Below are positions 34,882-47,440 of a stretch of DNA of 64,000 nucleotides, in pieces. Made by a program: the position numbers and the translations under genes. How positions within the stretch are numbered: the stretch's first letter is position 1; the number at the start of each line of letters is the position of its first letter. Under the pieces are notes generated by a model. The model searched no databases. It saw nothing but the letters and a program-made list of their open reading frames with translations, and had not been told where the DNA came from. The DNA comes from Piper betle (taxonomy: Eukaryota; Streptophyta; Magnoliopsida; Piperales; Piperaceae): contig JAURVB010014626.1 in assembly GCA_033002965.1 (NCBI GenBank), positions 1 through 64,000 of the forward strand. Direction: 5' to 3'.

Positions 34882-36894
34882 GTTGTCCGTGTGCTGCCAT
34901 TGCTGGATTTCCATCTCTGGCCACCCACGGCTCGGGCATGTCAGGCCCGATCGTATTCTGGCGGGACATGGTCACAGGTCAAGGTCTGACCCAACTGGAC
35001 CCGGATCACCCGATTCGATTCGTTTATGACAGTTTTGCGTCAATTTTTTATCATTTTGGACGGTTCGATGTATATTTTCGAGTCATGACCCTTATATATT
35101 CGTGTATATCACTGAGTTGACATGTTTGTAACACGTTCATATTTTGTGTATTCACTGTATATTTTATCGCAATTACTGATTATTAATTGAAATTACGATA
35201 TATTTATTAACTAGAAACGATGATATCTAATTTAAATTCTGAAAATTTCGGTGAGCTTCTCATTATCTACCTAGCATTATTAAATGCCCAAATTATTGTG
35301 CGGGGTGATATTTTTAATTTATTGTGTTTCCTCTATGTTTTTTATTATTGATATTACTTTTTATTACCTTATTTATTTATTTATTAATTATTTAAAACTC
35401 ATAAATAATTCGCATGTTGTTGGTTGCATAACTTAATCTATGAATAAAGTAGACTATTAAAAAATATTTCAAGTTGTCTTTTGATTTGATAGATTCGTGC
35501 TTACCCAAATCTAAAGTTTGATCGGATGGCTGATTTCCCAGCTTTGATTAACTATGGAGGATTAAACCCTTTGATATTTTATATGATTGACTGTTCAACT
35601 GTGTAATGGTGCGACTGATTGTTGACTATTGATTGTTGAATGGTATTTGACTTTTTGATCAATTGATTTTTGATTGCTAAATTTGTCCGATCTCACCAAA
35701 CTGATTAATTGATTGTTTTGACTTATTTGACCATAAATGTTTAACTATTGACTATGTTTAACTTTAGTTGACTGTACTAATTGTATTTGATCGTGATTAA
35801 TTAATTGATTGATCAAATCAATAGTTTCATCGCATTTGACTGTCATTGATCGTTGATTGGCTGATCAGTTATTGGAATATTTTTACATGTATTTGACTGC
35901 CATTGATAGTATGATACCGATTCCAAATATCCGATTGAGTACGTGGAGCTGCTAGGCGAAGCTGTGGATTATTTAGCGCTAAATTCATGTCTATGGGACT
36001 TATTGTCCCTCTTGATGACGAAAATATGGTACCATCCCATATTATAATACAGAATGGTACCATTCTGTATTACAAGCCCTTTATACGAGTGCTTTAGAGG
36101 GCATTACTGTTTTATCCCGGTATATATATACTACGGTAATATGTCAACCATCTTAAATGGCTTCAACCTATTGAATTTGAAACCAGCAACAAATCTTCAA
36201 GAAAATAATACAAATAAATTTTTTAAAGCTTTTGTAAGTTAAGATTAAACACGTTTAACCTAATCTAAGTATAAACTTAATGTGATATAAAAATTATAAA
36301 AAATTACTTACCTAAAATTACACAACTCATGTGGTCTAAACGAAATCACATATTAGAAATCGCCAATATCCACAGGATAGACTACCGAAACATCAGAGTT
36401 ATCAATGCATTAATAAAGTCATAGCATCAGAATAAAATTAATTCTCAAATGAATGTTTTGTTTTGACTGTTGAGCATATTTTTATAGAGTGAAAATGTGG
36501 TGGTTAGCAAGGAGTAACATCTTTTAGCTAATGAACATTCAATTAAACGTTGTAACCTTTAGTTAATGAGTGGGTTAATTAACAATAATTTGTAACAGTA
36601 AGTTATGATAATTGGTTTCATTGAAGAAATTCTTAATAATTAGTTGGGTTAATTTACATTGCTATTGTCAACATGAAACTTTCAAAATACAGCATACCAA
36701 TTATATAACATGAACAAATAAGATTTTGATAAAGAACATTTGAACAAGAAGTGATTAATCAAAGACTGGCAATATTTCTCTAATGGCTAATTCAAAACAT
36801 AAAAACCATACAAAACATTTGCTATACATGAACTAATTCCTTTCAAAAAAATGCCTCAGTGGCTGCCATATTTGTGTCTGTCTGTACAATATAT
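34882..36894. other. Spacer, mostly AT-rich
   Basis: 34882-35040 is GC-richer and may be the far side of the copia-1 target. 35570-35870 is dense in 'ttgac/ttgat' words. 36045-36072 is a 28-bp perfect palindrome. No gene was recognised. Confidence 0.4.
36045..36072. repeat. 28-bp perfect palindrome
   Basis: Centred on 'ggtacc', with arms 'taatacagaatggt' and its complement. A shorter related palindrome, 'atggtaccat', lies 20 bp upstream (about 36026-36035). Confidence 0.9.
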
Positions 36895-38600
36895 TGTTCA
36901 TGAGGGGATAAGAAGCATGGCAAAGAGAAGCTCATTCCATGCATCGGGCACCCCAGGAAGGCACCAATGGCTGCAATCATTCTTATTCTTCTCCTTCTTG
37001 CTGTTCTTTGTCTTGGCCGTCCGTGGCCGGAAGCTCACCAGATGCCCGTCTTTCTGGTAGGCCATCAACCTAGTGACACTGAGGTAGGAGACTGGAGTCT
37101 TCATCTCCGATAACAGACTCCGCAATCTTCACCATTGGTTTGTTGGACAATCTTCACCATTGATTTGTTGGGAGCCAAGTGAGACTCCTCCACAATGGGC
37201 TCAACTTCTACACCGCAGTCCCCATTGCTGTTCCATTGCCAACCTCTAATCGGCACTGTCAGAAGAAGAAGAAGAAGAAAAAGAAGAAGAAGAAGAAGAA
37301 GAGAGAGAGATCAGAGCTGGACCGCCATTAGAATTAGTTCTTCCAATGTTGAAATTAAATTCATTTTCCAAGGATAGTATGCTCTATTTCAACTCAAGTC
37401 TTTCAAGTGACACAAGTAACACAAAATTCATGAAGGATAGGTTAAATTTTATTTGCGCAGAGCAAAACATAGATAAAACACAGGCAGAATAAGTTTTTAA
37501 TTTCATAGCTTAGATTCTTTTACTTAACATGATCAAAAAACTTAGTAGAACTAAATCAAATCAAACGCTGAGTAAAACCAAGATTAAGCTCAACTTGGCC
37601 TATAGACACCCTTTATTATGTTTCACCATAAGATTTTAGCCTTATTTTTACTGTCTATAAACATTGGTTAATGCGTGTACGTATGATAGAATGTTTGGAT
37701 AGTAAAAAATTGAAAGAAAGTGAGTGTGAAAAGAAAAAAATTAATTTTCCAATCATTTTTTTATATGTGTTCAGTTAGAAACGAAGGAAAATGTGTATAG
37801 CATTACACTCTTTTTTTATTTTTTATGAAAAAAAGTTACAAATAGATTTTCCATCATGAATAAAACAGATTCCTTTTCTTATATTGTCTTGCAAACCAAA
37901 CAAAAAAATTATAATTTTTTCACTTTTAATTTCCCTTTCTCTAAATGTAAATATTCACTAACATGAATAAGAGTATAGTTGAACTAATTCGCATCGATTG
38001 ACCAAAGTCAAGATTCAAACTTAACAAAACCTAATTAACTCCTTTATTAAGTTCTACAAAGATTGTGAAGTTAGTTTTACTGTCTACAAACATTTGACAA
38101 ATACACAGATCAGAAGCCATTGTTGAATTGAAATGGAAGGAAATGGCACCGGAAATGGGTCGAAAACAAGCCTCGGAAGAAGACTGGTGAGGAAGGAGTC
38201 GATGTTGGCGACGACCCATTTGCCCCCAAGTGCTCAAAGCCTTCTTGTACGCCTCTATGGCCTTCATCTCCAGGTACACCACATCCCCTTCTTTATAGTA
38301 ATCCTTCCTGACCAACATTAATAGATAAGAAGCTGCTTGACATGATTGAGCAAAGAAAGAGATCAATGGCTTTAGCTGTGTTCACCCTTTGGATGGTTTG
38401 TCATGAGTCCACCAATGGCCGGTGTTGAACACGACGATTTCTGCACCTTTGTCCTTGGAAGAAGCGCTGTGCATCATGGAACGGCGATTTCTGCACCTTT
38501 CCCCTTCTTCTTGTACAAGGAACGGCGACTTTGCGAATTCAATAGATGTGTTGTAATCCTGAAAAACCATGGAGCAAAATGGTAGCATAATCCATGCCCA
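36895..38600 (-). pseudogene. TBL / DUF231 (PC-esterase) gene relic
   Basis: Trichome-birefringence-like proteins are plant Golgi enzymes that O-acetylate cell-wall polysaccharides. Reading down the minus strand, 38386-38520 gives 'FQDYNTSIEFAKSPFL' and 'VFNTGHWWTHDKPSKG'. An intron with GT...AG ends follows (38308-38385, 78 bp) and keeps the frame into 'KDYYKEGDVVY' and 'AYKKALSTWG' (38307 down to about 38220). After that the frame is lost: two shifts are needed to follow the 'DSFLT...FFRG' region. The last exon (about 37125-36898) carries 'MKTPVSYLSVTRLMAYQKDGH' and the C-terminal 'DCSHWCLPGVPDAWNELL', which holds the Asp-X-X-His pair of this family. The 5' part is missing and a retroelement lies upstream. 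It is a pseudogene with some splice sites preserved. Confidence 0.8.
37258..37310. repeat. (GAA)n/(GA)n microsatellite
   Basis: Purine run of 'aga/aag' triplets ending in 'gagagaga', within the TBL relic. Confidence 0.85.
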
Positions 38601-38729
38601 AACATCTGAAAATATGACAACAAAATCGTATCTATGCATCCATGCATGCAGCCATGTACGCAGAATTTGATGGCGTACTAGTATTTGCTCCTGCCAACTC
38701 TTGAGATCCTCTGAAAGAGCGGACCCCTT

Positions 38730-40447
38730 TGTCACAGTCGCATTCCTAGGACTAAATTTTTCGCCCTCAAACACCCCTTGTGCGGCGTATTCTTCCTAGA
38801 AATACATCCTTTCAACCTCTTCACGCAATGTAGTCCAACTATCAGAAGCCAATGCTCCAAACACTACCACAATGTTCGGCAACTTCACCACAACTCAAGG
38901 TTTACCAGCACACCCGACCAACAAAACACCCTTTGATATCGCTACACCCAGCCTCTCGCTCGATCACCTGTGTTCACCGCGAACACCATGATACAACACT
39001 CTCGGTCGCTGTTTCGAGAGCCAAACAATTGCTACCGTAGTAGCTGCCCAATCCCCAAATACTCTTACCAGTATTCAGGCATGCCGTCTGCCCCTTGCTC
39101 GTCTCAGCCACCACGTTATCGCAACACTGGCCTTGTAAGTTCAAACCTCGGACCTGATTCAAAAACTCCCCGCCTACAAACGACGACCAACAAGCAAGAC
39201 CATAGAAACGAGACAAATCCCAGCCTTATATTATCAAATCAATACAAGGATTACAAGCACTCTACCTAACCTCAAGTACTTGCTTGGCTTTGTGGACAGC
39301 CCCTCAAGCCTCGCCCCAATGCTACCTAGCCTCACACGGAACTCAATTACAAGATTACTCGCGCACAGCAACCCTCAACACGATGCCTGCCTTGATTCCA
39401 GCCGACTTCAGCAATGGAATTCCAGTCTTCATGCAAAGCATCGGCTACAGCAACTCCATCAGTCTCCTTCTCTCTCGGCAGTCCCACGTCACCACGCAAT
39501 TGGCGACTATCTCTACACCAACTCTTCAGCAACCCTCAATGGCACCCGCTCAATGAGATCTCTCACTGTTGGACTCTCTTTTCCTCTCTGTCCGTTCTCC
39601 TTATATAGAACCTTCGTGCATATCTTCCCCCACAGAAGATATTCTCCAGATTTAGATACCATATCTTCTTCCATACTTATCCAAATCCTTAGTTGCAATA
39701 TTCTGTTCGTACTTAGCCAAAGGATATCATAATTTCTCCCAAAGATATGATCCATCCTTGTTCATCCTTATCAGTAACAGACTTTCGCCAATCTCATTGA
39801 CTGCACTATTGGACAATGGCTCACCTCTTGCTCGACCATGTCCAGACCATAACCCTCAGATCAACCTCAAAATGCATCCAGTAGTTACCGACCCAAACAC
39901 CGGCATTCCTATTCCTGCAAGAATTCCTAGTACTGCTAGAATTCCTCTCGGCACATCCAATATTCGCTACCGCCACCGCTACCGCTACATGCTCCTCCGG
40001 TATGCCACTATCTAGCGCGGCACCCACATGCTCTCACGCACCAAACCCTGCTGCTCACTATGTAGGGCTGCTCAGTACACCACTCGACAGTGATCAGTAC
40101 ATTGCTCGCTTCAAATGCTGGTATGCTCAGTTGCTCCTCAACCTCGCTCCACCGACACATTCAGCGCAATGCTCGTAACCCAGTCGCAATACTCGACACC
40201 AGCACCTGACTAGCGCCACTTGAGGTTTCTCGGTCACTGTCTCCTGGCCCTCTGCTCCCAGCAACCCTCGGTCATCACGACAGCATTAGTATACCAAGTC
40301 TGTCACCTGCAACCATATTACGGATTAGCCTGGGTAGGTTGTCTCCACCACTCGGATAGCCCCGCTACCCCTCATGGATGATGGGATACTAGGACCAACC
40401 ACCAAAATCCTAGCACCCGGACATGCCCATGCATCAAGGCCATGACA
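38730..40447 (-). repeat. LTR of an unassigned retroelement (minus)
   Basis: On the minus strand it starts 'tgtcatggccttgatgcat' at 40447, just after a polypurine tract, and plausibly ends 'gcgactgtgaca' at 38730. This gives TGTCA...TGACA ends and a length of about 1.7 kb. A 'gtaatccttgtattgatttg' region (about 39240) would suit transcript termination. The far end is inferred from the TG/CA match only. Confidence 0.5.
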
Positions 40448-41390
40448 TCCTCCCCCACCAATGAGATCCGATGACATCGGAAGGAAGGTCTACCCCTTCA
40501 TCAACAATAGGTTGAACTCCATCTTCAACCACGGTATGCCCTCACAACAAAATTGCAACGTCCCTGCTCTATGTACCAAGGACTCCATGCCTCGTGACTC
40601 TAGCTCCCCCATCACATTGTCCCCGGTCTTGCATGCCTCAAACCCCGCATGTACTCCTACACACTCCAATCGGCAAAATGCTCCAGCCTCCAAGTTTCGA
40701 ATACCCATCGATAAACTTGGCCAAATTCTTCGTGGTTCCAAGAAATTGCAGACTCCAAGCATTCTTAAGACTCTGTAATGTAGCTAGAATTTCCATTACT
40801 TCGGCCCTTTATTCTCTTCCTCCATGTAAAGCACTGCTAGTAATCAGCCCAACACGAACTCACCTCATCTAGTGGTTGTCTCTCTAGATCAGTGGGGATA
40901 GAGAACTTTGGATTGCCTCGCAGCAAACCAAACATGTTAAGTGTGACCCTAACATTGGGTTCAACACCTTCATCAGCCCGTCTCTTGAAGTGTCTGACCC
41001 TCCATTGAAGAATCAAATCTTGGTAGGCCCAGTCGACCATGATGGTGGACACATCATGAAGACTACTAACTTCAAGATCCTGGTCACTACAATCTCCATA
41101 GTGAACATAACCCCCCACACAAGGAAACAACTGGTCTCCTGTCGACACCTCATTCCCGTCAAGTGGAACGCTTGATGCAATGAATCTTCGTGTGCCTCAT
41201 CACCAGTCATTTTCTTCAACTAATGGTAGTGAGTCTCCGGTCTTCTGCCCCAAAAATCCCATGCCCCCAGCAGGAACTGCTCTCTTACCCCTCGGACTAG
41301 AGTGTAGAGCTCATGCACGCCCCTCTGTAGCAACTCACTCTTGCAATCCCCGAAGTAATCCCTGAAGTAGTTGGCAACCTCCAAGAAATC
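40448..41390 (-). mobile_element. Internal 3' part of the same minus-strand retroelement
   Basis: Next to the LTR is 'ggtgggggagga' on the minus strand (plus 40448-40459), a polypurine tract. The rest has two moderately long minus-strand frames (40490-40762 and 40837-41148), with no motif decisive for lineage. It is cut at about 41390 by the copia-2 element. Confidence 0.45.
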
Positions 41391-41833
41391 TTTTACTCAG
41401 ATCACAATATATATAATTGTATCATATAATATTATTAAGGTTTGACCTAAATTAAATTAAAAAGTTAAGATTAATAGGTCATTAATACTTAAGATAAGTA
41501 TGGATAAATATTTGTAGATAATATTTTTGTAATTTCTAATTTATGATAGGTTAAATTGAAATTATGAAAAATAAGAATAAATATGGCTATAGTCCCTAAA
41601 TTCACCTGTAGTTTTTCTTTCTAGTATCCCATCATCTAAAAACTTTGGTTTTGGAGAACCGATGTCGAATTTGAAAGATCAAAACCTAAAGAAGTCAAGA
41701 ATTATTTTACTTATATAGATTTAGGTATGCTTCCGTTATCAAATTATATTTGCTTGATGATTTAATATTAATAAGAATAAGGTTTTATTGTGATTTTTTT
41801 GTGTATAATTTAATTAAGTTAAATATACAACAA
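41391..41833 (+). repeat. copia-2 5' LTR (left edge uncertain)
   Basis: AT-rich DNA directly upstream of a primer-binding site, ending 'aaatatacaacaag'. The left edge is guessed from the change in composition, because no 3' LTR copy was found to compare. Confidence 0.4.
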
Positions 41834-41834
41834 G

Positions 41835-41845
41835 TGGTATCAGAG
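41835..41845 (+). promoter_or_regulatory. copia-2 primer-binding site
   Basis: 'tggtatcagag' is complementary to the initiator Met-tRNA 3' end. It lies about 900 bp before the gag relic. Confidence 0.75.
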
Positions 41846-42738
41846 TGAGGTTCATATTAGATCATTGAGGATTAATTTGATTTATTTTAATTTTAAATCA
41901 AGATTCAGAAAAATATAGATCCTAATATAAAATCTTATTGGAAATGTCTAATTTCATATTACATCTAAATCTATTGATTCAGGATCCCAAAACCAAACTA
42001 GTTTGTAAGATGGAACAAATTGATATGGTCTTCAACCCATTGGGAGTGCCCCCAAATTTGGCATTAATTATTGTCATTTTCACAAATGTGGGAAAAGAAA
42101 ATACAAGAAATTTGTATATGGGATATTTATTCTCACATTAAAGTCCTCTTTTGGTAAAATATCAAATGAGAAAAATAAAGTTACAATAGGAAAAATGTTA
42201 TAATTTCAAAAATTCCAAATAAAGATACTTTTATAACCTTTTTTCTAGTTTTATATTATTTATATTTGGGATTATTAAATTTAAATTATGGTTTAGTTAT
42301 AATTAATATTTTAGAATTTATTAATTACTACAATATACTACCAAAGTAGCCTCTTTTGTAGAAATTAATTTATTTTAAAATATTAAGATGGTTGTGGGTA
42401 TATGATTCATGTGAATATTAATTGGTTTAAAAGAAGGTTAATATTTGATATAGTTATATACACATTTGTGGTAATAAATATGAGATAATTATCAAGATTC
42501 CATGTAAATAATAAATTAGACTAATCATAAATTTATTATTTGACAGGATTTATTGTCCATATTTGATTACTGCATTAAGAATACCACTAAAAATTAATAT
42601 TTCTGTCCAAAGATAAATATAAATGTTGTGCTAGGTATCTTTTGATGAGATTTACCATTGTTTGAATTATTAATCTTATTATGTGCATATTATTTTGTTC
42701 TATTTTTAGTTAATCAATTTATTTTTATGATTTCTGCC
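41846..42738 (+). other. copia-2 leader region
   Basis: AT-rich DNA between the primer site and gag. Small ORFs at 41938-42141 and 42658 are not supported. It may hold further unrecognised insertions. Confidence 0.35.
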
Positions 42739-43500
42739 AACATCAATTCAGTTCCAATGCTTAAAGATAATTTTAAGAATTGGAAAGAGAGCGTGATGAT
42801 CATTCTTGGCTGCATGGATCTTGACCTTCCATTAAGGATTGAACAACCTGCTTCTATTATTGACAAAAGTTCCATTGAGGAAAAGCGGGACATTGAGAAG
42901 TGAGAACGTTCAAATCGTATGAGTCTTATGATCATGAAGTGTGGGATTCCAAAGACCTTCAAGAGCGATGTGTCTGAGAAGGTTACTAAAGCCACTGAGT
43001 TTCTTAAAGAAATTGAAAAGCGTTTTGTAAAAAACGATAAGGTTAAAACAAGTATGCTTTTGTCGAACTTGATTTTAATGAAGTTTAAAGACAAAACAAC
43101 CATAAGAGAGTATATCTTAGAGATGTGAAATATTGCTTCAAAACTTAAAGCACTAAAGTTAGATCTATCTGAGTATTTGGTCATGTATTTAGTTTTAATT
43201 TTTCTTCCGACACAATTTAGTCAATTCAAGGTCAATTATAATTGCCAAAGGGACAAATGGACTTTTAATGAGCTCATTTCTTATTGTGTCCAAGAAGAAG
43301 AAAGGTTGAAGCAAGAATAGTGCTCACTTAGCTAGTACCTATCAGGACAAAAATAAGAAAAGAAAAAGGCGAAGGAAGTTGGTAATGGTTCTCATAAGCA
43401 ACAACAAAAGAAAGAAAATTATGCTTCTTGCTGTTTCTTTTGTGGTAAACATAGATATATGAAGAAGAAATGCACTAAGCATCACGCTTGACATGCAAAG
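42739..43500 (+). pseudogene. gag: copia-2 gag relic
   Basis: Gag of the UBN2 type, with 'LKDNFKNWKESVMIILG' (about 42760), then 'KATEFLKEIEKRF' and a helical capsid-like region to about 43315. A cysteine knuckle follows at about 43433-43480 reading 'CFFCGKHRYMKKKC', one residue short of CX2CX4HX4C. In-frame stops occur at 42901-42903, 43126-43128 and 43318-43320, and the frame shifts, so it is dead. Confidence 0.8.
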
Positions 43501-43549
43501 GAAGGTCCATTTCTTAATTTTGTTTGTTCTAAGGTTAATTTAACTTCAG

Positions 43550-46500
43550 TGTCAATGCACACTTGGTAGCTAGATTCAGGTGTTACAACTCACCTAAGTG
43601 TGTCAATGTAGGGTTACCTGAGTTGCTGAAAGCCAAATAATACTGAAAAGATTCATCTATATGGGTGATGACAAATCAATTGTAGTTGAAGCAATTGAGA
43701 CTTTTATATTATTATTAAAGACATGATATTATTTGGATTTGAAAGAGACACATGTAGTACCGTCTTTTAGGCAAAATTTTGTTTCTATTTCTATATTGAC
43801 AAATTTGGTTACTTTTGTTCATTTAGAAATAATATGTTTAGTCTTTTTCTAAATTTAAATATTGTGGGTACGGGTTTCTTGTCTTTTTATGATAATCTAT
43901 ACTTACTAGATATTATTGTATCTTTTAATGAAACTTTGCATATGGGCTGACGTGGTACGAAAAGAAAACTAACCAATGAGAATTCTACTTTACTCTGGCA
44001 CAAGCGTTTGAGACACATTTCTAAACAAAGAATTAAAAAACTTATGTTAGATGGAATTTTAATTATCTTAATTTATTAGATTTTCAAGTCTATGCTGAGT
44101 GAATTAAAGGAAAACAAATAAACATAAGGAGACTAGGTGTAAATATATCTTCAAGCGTCTTAGAACTAATACATACGAACATTTATGGGACATTTCCTAT
44201 GGCTTCATGGAATGGTCAATAATATTTTATTACATTCATAGATTATTATTCTCGTTATTGTTGCCTTTATCTCATTAATGAGAAGTCTCAAGCATTGAAC
44301 GCGTTTAAGGCATATAAGGGTGAAGTTGAGAACCAACTTAACAAAACTATTAAGGCTATCAGATCTGACCGTGGTGGTAAATACTATGGTAGATATGATG
44401 GATCAAGTGTACAATGTCAAGAATCATTTGCCAAATTCCTAGAAGAGTATGGAATTGTCCCACAATACATGATGCTAGGTACTCCTAGCATATATAATAT
44501 TGCTGAGAGAAGAAATTAAACATTAAAAGACATGGTGAGAAGTATGATTGCTCATACTACTTTACCTGATTCACTTTGAGGTGAGGCGCTAAAGGCAACA
44601 GTATATCTTCTTGATAGAATACCAACAAAGGCAACAGTTAAGCACCCCTTATGAATTGTGGACTGGAAAAACCCAGTATTAAGTATTTATACATCTGGGG
44701 TTGTCCAACTAAGGCAAGGTCTTATAGGCCAAATGAAAGAAAATTGGACTCAAGAATAATTAGCAGCTATTTTGTTGGGTACTCTGAATGGTCTAGAGGG
44801 TATAAGTTTTATGATCTCACAACAAGGTCATTCTTTGAAATGGGAAATGCCGAGTTCTTTGAGGATGTTAAGTTTGGAGGGGGAAATGAAGTTAGAGACT
44901 TTATCTTTGAAGAAAAATCTATTTTTCTTCCCATGATTGTTCTTGATAATAATCAAGATCATAATCCTGATGTTGTTCTAGAAGCAATACCAAAATTACA
45001 TGACAATGTTGAGAATCTCCCTAATCACAATCACCAAGCTATACCTAAAAGCAAATTTAACAGCCTCAAGAGAAAATGTCATTGAGATGATCCACAAGAG
45101 AAAAGAGAAATATAATTTCAGATCATTATATCATCTTTCTCTAAAAACATGAGGATAACATTGGAATGGTGAAAGATGATCCAATCAACTTTCATCAAGC
45201 TATAAAGAGTTCTAATTCTCAAAGGTAGATTGATGCCATAAACGAAGAAATGATGTCCATGAAAGCTAATGACATATTGGATCTTGTCTCATTGCTTGAA
45301 GGTACAAAACCTATTAGTTGTAAATGGATATTTAAAACCAAGAGGGATTCAAAAGGTGATGTAGAAAGATACAAAACTCATCTTGTTGCAAAGAGTTTTA
45401 CTCAAAAGAAAGGCGTCGATTACAATGAGACTTTCTCTCTAGTTTCATTGAAAGATTCATTCAAAATAATTATGGTAGTAGTGGCACACTTTGATCTTAA
45501 GTTACATCAGATGGATGTAAAGACTATGTTTTTAAATGGTGACATTGATGAAACAATTTATATAGTGCAACCAAAACTTTTTATGGAGAGATTAAAAGAA
45601 TATGGTTTGCAAATTAAAGAAATCCATCTATGGACTTAAGCAGGCTTATTGTTAATGGTATCATAAATTTCATCAAGTTATTCTTTTGTTCGGTTTTGAA
45701 ATGAATGTGATTGATGATTGTATATACCATAAGTTTAGTGAGAGTAAGTATATTTTTCTGGTTTTATTTATTGATGATATATTGCTTTCCAACAATGATA
45801 TAGATTTTTTGCACGAAACCAAGATATTTTTATCAAAGAAATTTGAAATGAAAGATCTTGGAACTACGTCTTTTGCATTAGGAATTCAAATACATCGGGA
45901 CTGCTATCGATGTATAGTCAGATTATCACAGAAGACCTATATAGAAAAAGTGCTTAAGAGATTTGGTATGTAAGGTTGTAAACCTGGAGATACCCCTGTT
46001 TCTATAAGAGACAAATTTAGTCTCAATCAATGCCCTAAAATGACATAGAAGGAAAGGAAATGCAAAAGATTCTTTATACTTCAGCAGTGGGAAGTCTTAT
46101 GTATGCTCAAGTATGTACGCGTCTAGATATTGCTTATATTGTTGGAATGTTGGGTAAATACTTAAGTAATCTAAGATTGGATCATTGGATAGCAGCCAAA
46201 AGAATCATAAGGTATCTTCAGAGAACAAAACATTACATGCTTACATATCGAAAGTCAGATCAACTTGAGATCATTGGGAATTCTAATTCCGATATTGCTG
46301 GATGTCAAGATAGTCATTGATCTACTTTTGACTATGTCTACCTGCTTGCTGGAGGAGCTATTTCTTGGAGGAGTGCTAAACAAATGCTCATTGCTTCTTC
46401 CACCATGACAGCTGAATTCATAGCTTGTTATGAGGCATCCAATCATGGAATATGGTTGCAGAATTTTGTCATAGGGCTGCGCATTGTTGATAATATTGAA

Positions 46501-46720
46501 AGACTACTTGAGTTTATTTTGTGACAATCAGGAGCTCATCTAAATCAAAACATATAGAGATCAAGTTTCTTGTTGTGAAAGAAAGAGTTCAGAGTGGTAA
46601 TGTTTCTATAAAGCATCTTGGGACAAACTCTATGGTTATGGATCCACTTACTAAAAGTTTATCACCCAAGGTCTTTCATGAGCATATTGCTCATCTGGAT
46701 GTTTGTTCCAGCATGGGATC
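43550..46720 (+). pseudogene. pol: copia-2 pol relic (protease, integrase, RT, RNase H)
   Basis: Ty1/copia Pol order is complete but broken. Protease: 'LDSGVTTHLS' (about 43570). GAG-pre-integrase: 'LWHKRLRHISKQRIKKL' (about 43997). Integrase: 'FIDYYSRY' (about 44236), 'RSDRGGKYY' (about 44360) and 'NIAERRN' (about 44496), the D,D,E residues. Reverse transcriptase: 'CKWIFKTKRDSKGDVERYKT' (about 45319), 'DVKTMFLNGDIDE' and 'FIDDILL' (about 45766). RNase H: 'GSLMYAQVCTRLDIAYIVG' (about 46090) to 'IKHLGTNSMVMDPLTKSL' (about 46609). Stops are spread across all domains. No 3' LTR was recognised after 46720. Confidence 0.88.
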
Positions 46721-47440
46721 GTTGAACTGCGAGACCTTAGCTTTTCAATCCATGTTTGAGAGTTCGGTTGGACCGATGAGCCCTTTCCGTACAAAGAGAT
46801 AGTACGATGGAAATAGAAAAAATGTCGTAGGCACCAAATGATACATAGAAAATTTTTACGTGGTTCCTTAGGGTTCAACTTGAATCCCTAAGTCAGTCCA
46901 TGGTGAGATTGATATTCACAATTCACTAATTTTCCTTTGATTTTATACTTTATACAAAATAGTAAATTTTACCGCCCTTAAATAAATTTGTCTTTAAGAT
47001 CTTTGACTCTAATGCTATAGCTTATCCCTTTTTAGTCTTAAATCTTTAAAATAACCATACCACTGCATCCGGAGCATCCAAAATGTTGGGGTAGTAAGTT
47101 TCGCCTAAATCCGAGGTTTATAAGGCCTTCAAATTATTTTTGGATTTTTAATAGACTGAACCAGACTACTTCAGATTGGTTCAAAACAAATAAATATTGG
47201 AATGGGCCAGGTGGTATGCTCAGGCTCTTCTGCAGTGCGCTAGTCTACTAGTGGTGCATGGTGTGCCAATTCAAATTCGGGTTGTAGATGGGCCATGGAA
47301 CGATCGCGGGTCTAGGTCTGTTCATGGGTCTGATCAGTTCATGGGTTAGCTCGTATGGTCGCAGATCTAGACAAGGTGAGCGGCCTCGGTTCACTAATCG
47401 GGCCCAACAGACCTACTTAGGAGTGATGCAGGAGCCGCTT
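46721..47440. other. Retroelement debris
   Basis: Contains 'aaaatttttacgtggttcc' (about 46850), a string common in plant LTR and leader regions, then unassigned sequence. No ORF is supported. Confidence 0.3.

Noticed and set aside
40461..41365. Plus-strand ORFs of 60-105 codons
   Set aside because: They run against the strand of the retroelement defined by the polypurine tract at 40448, and no domain was recognised.
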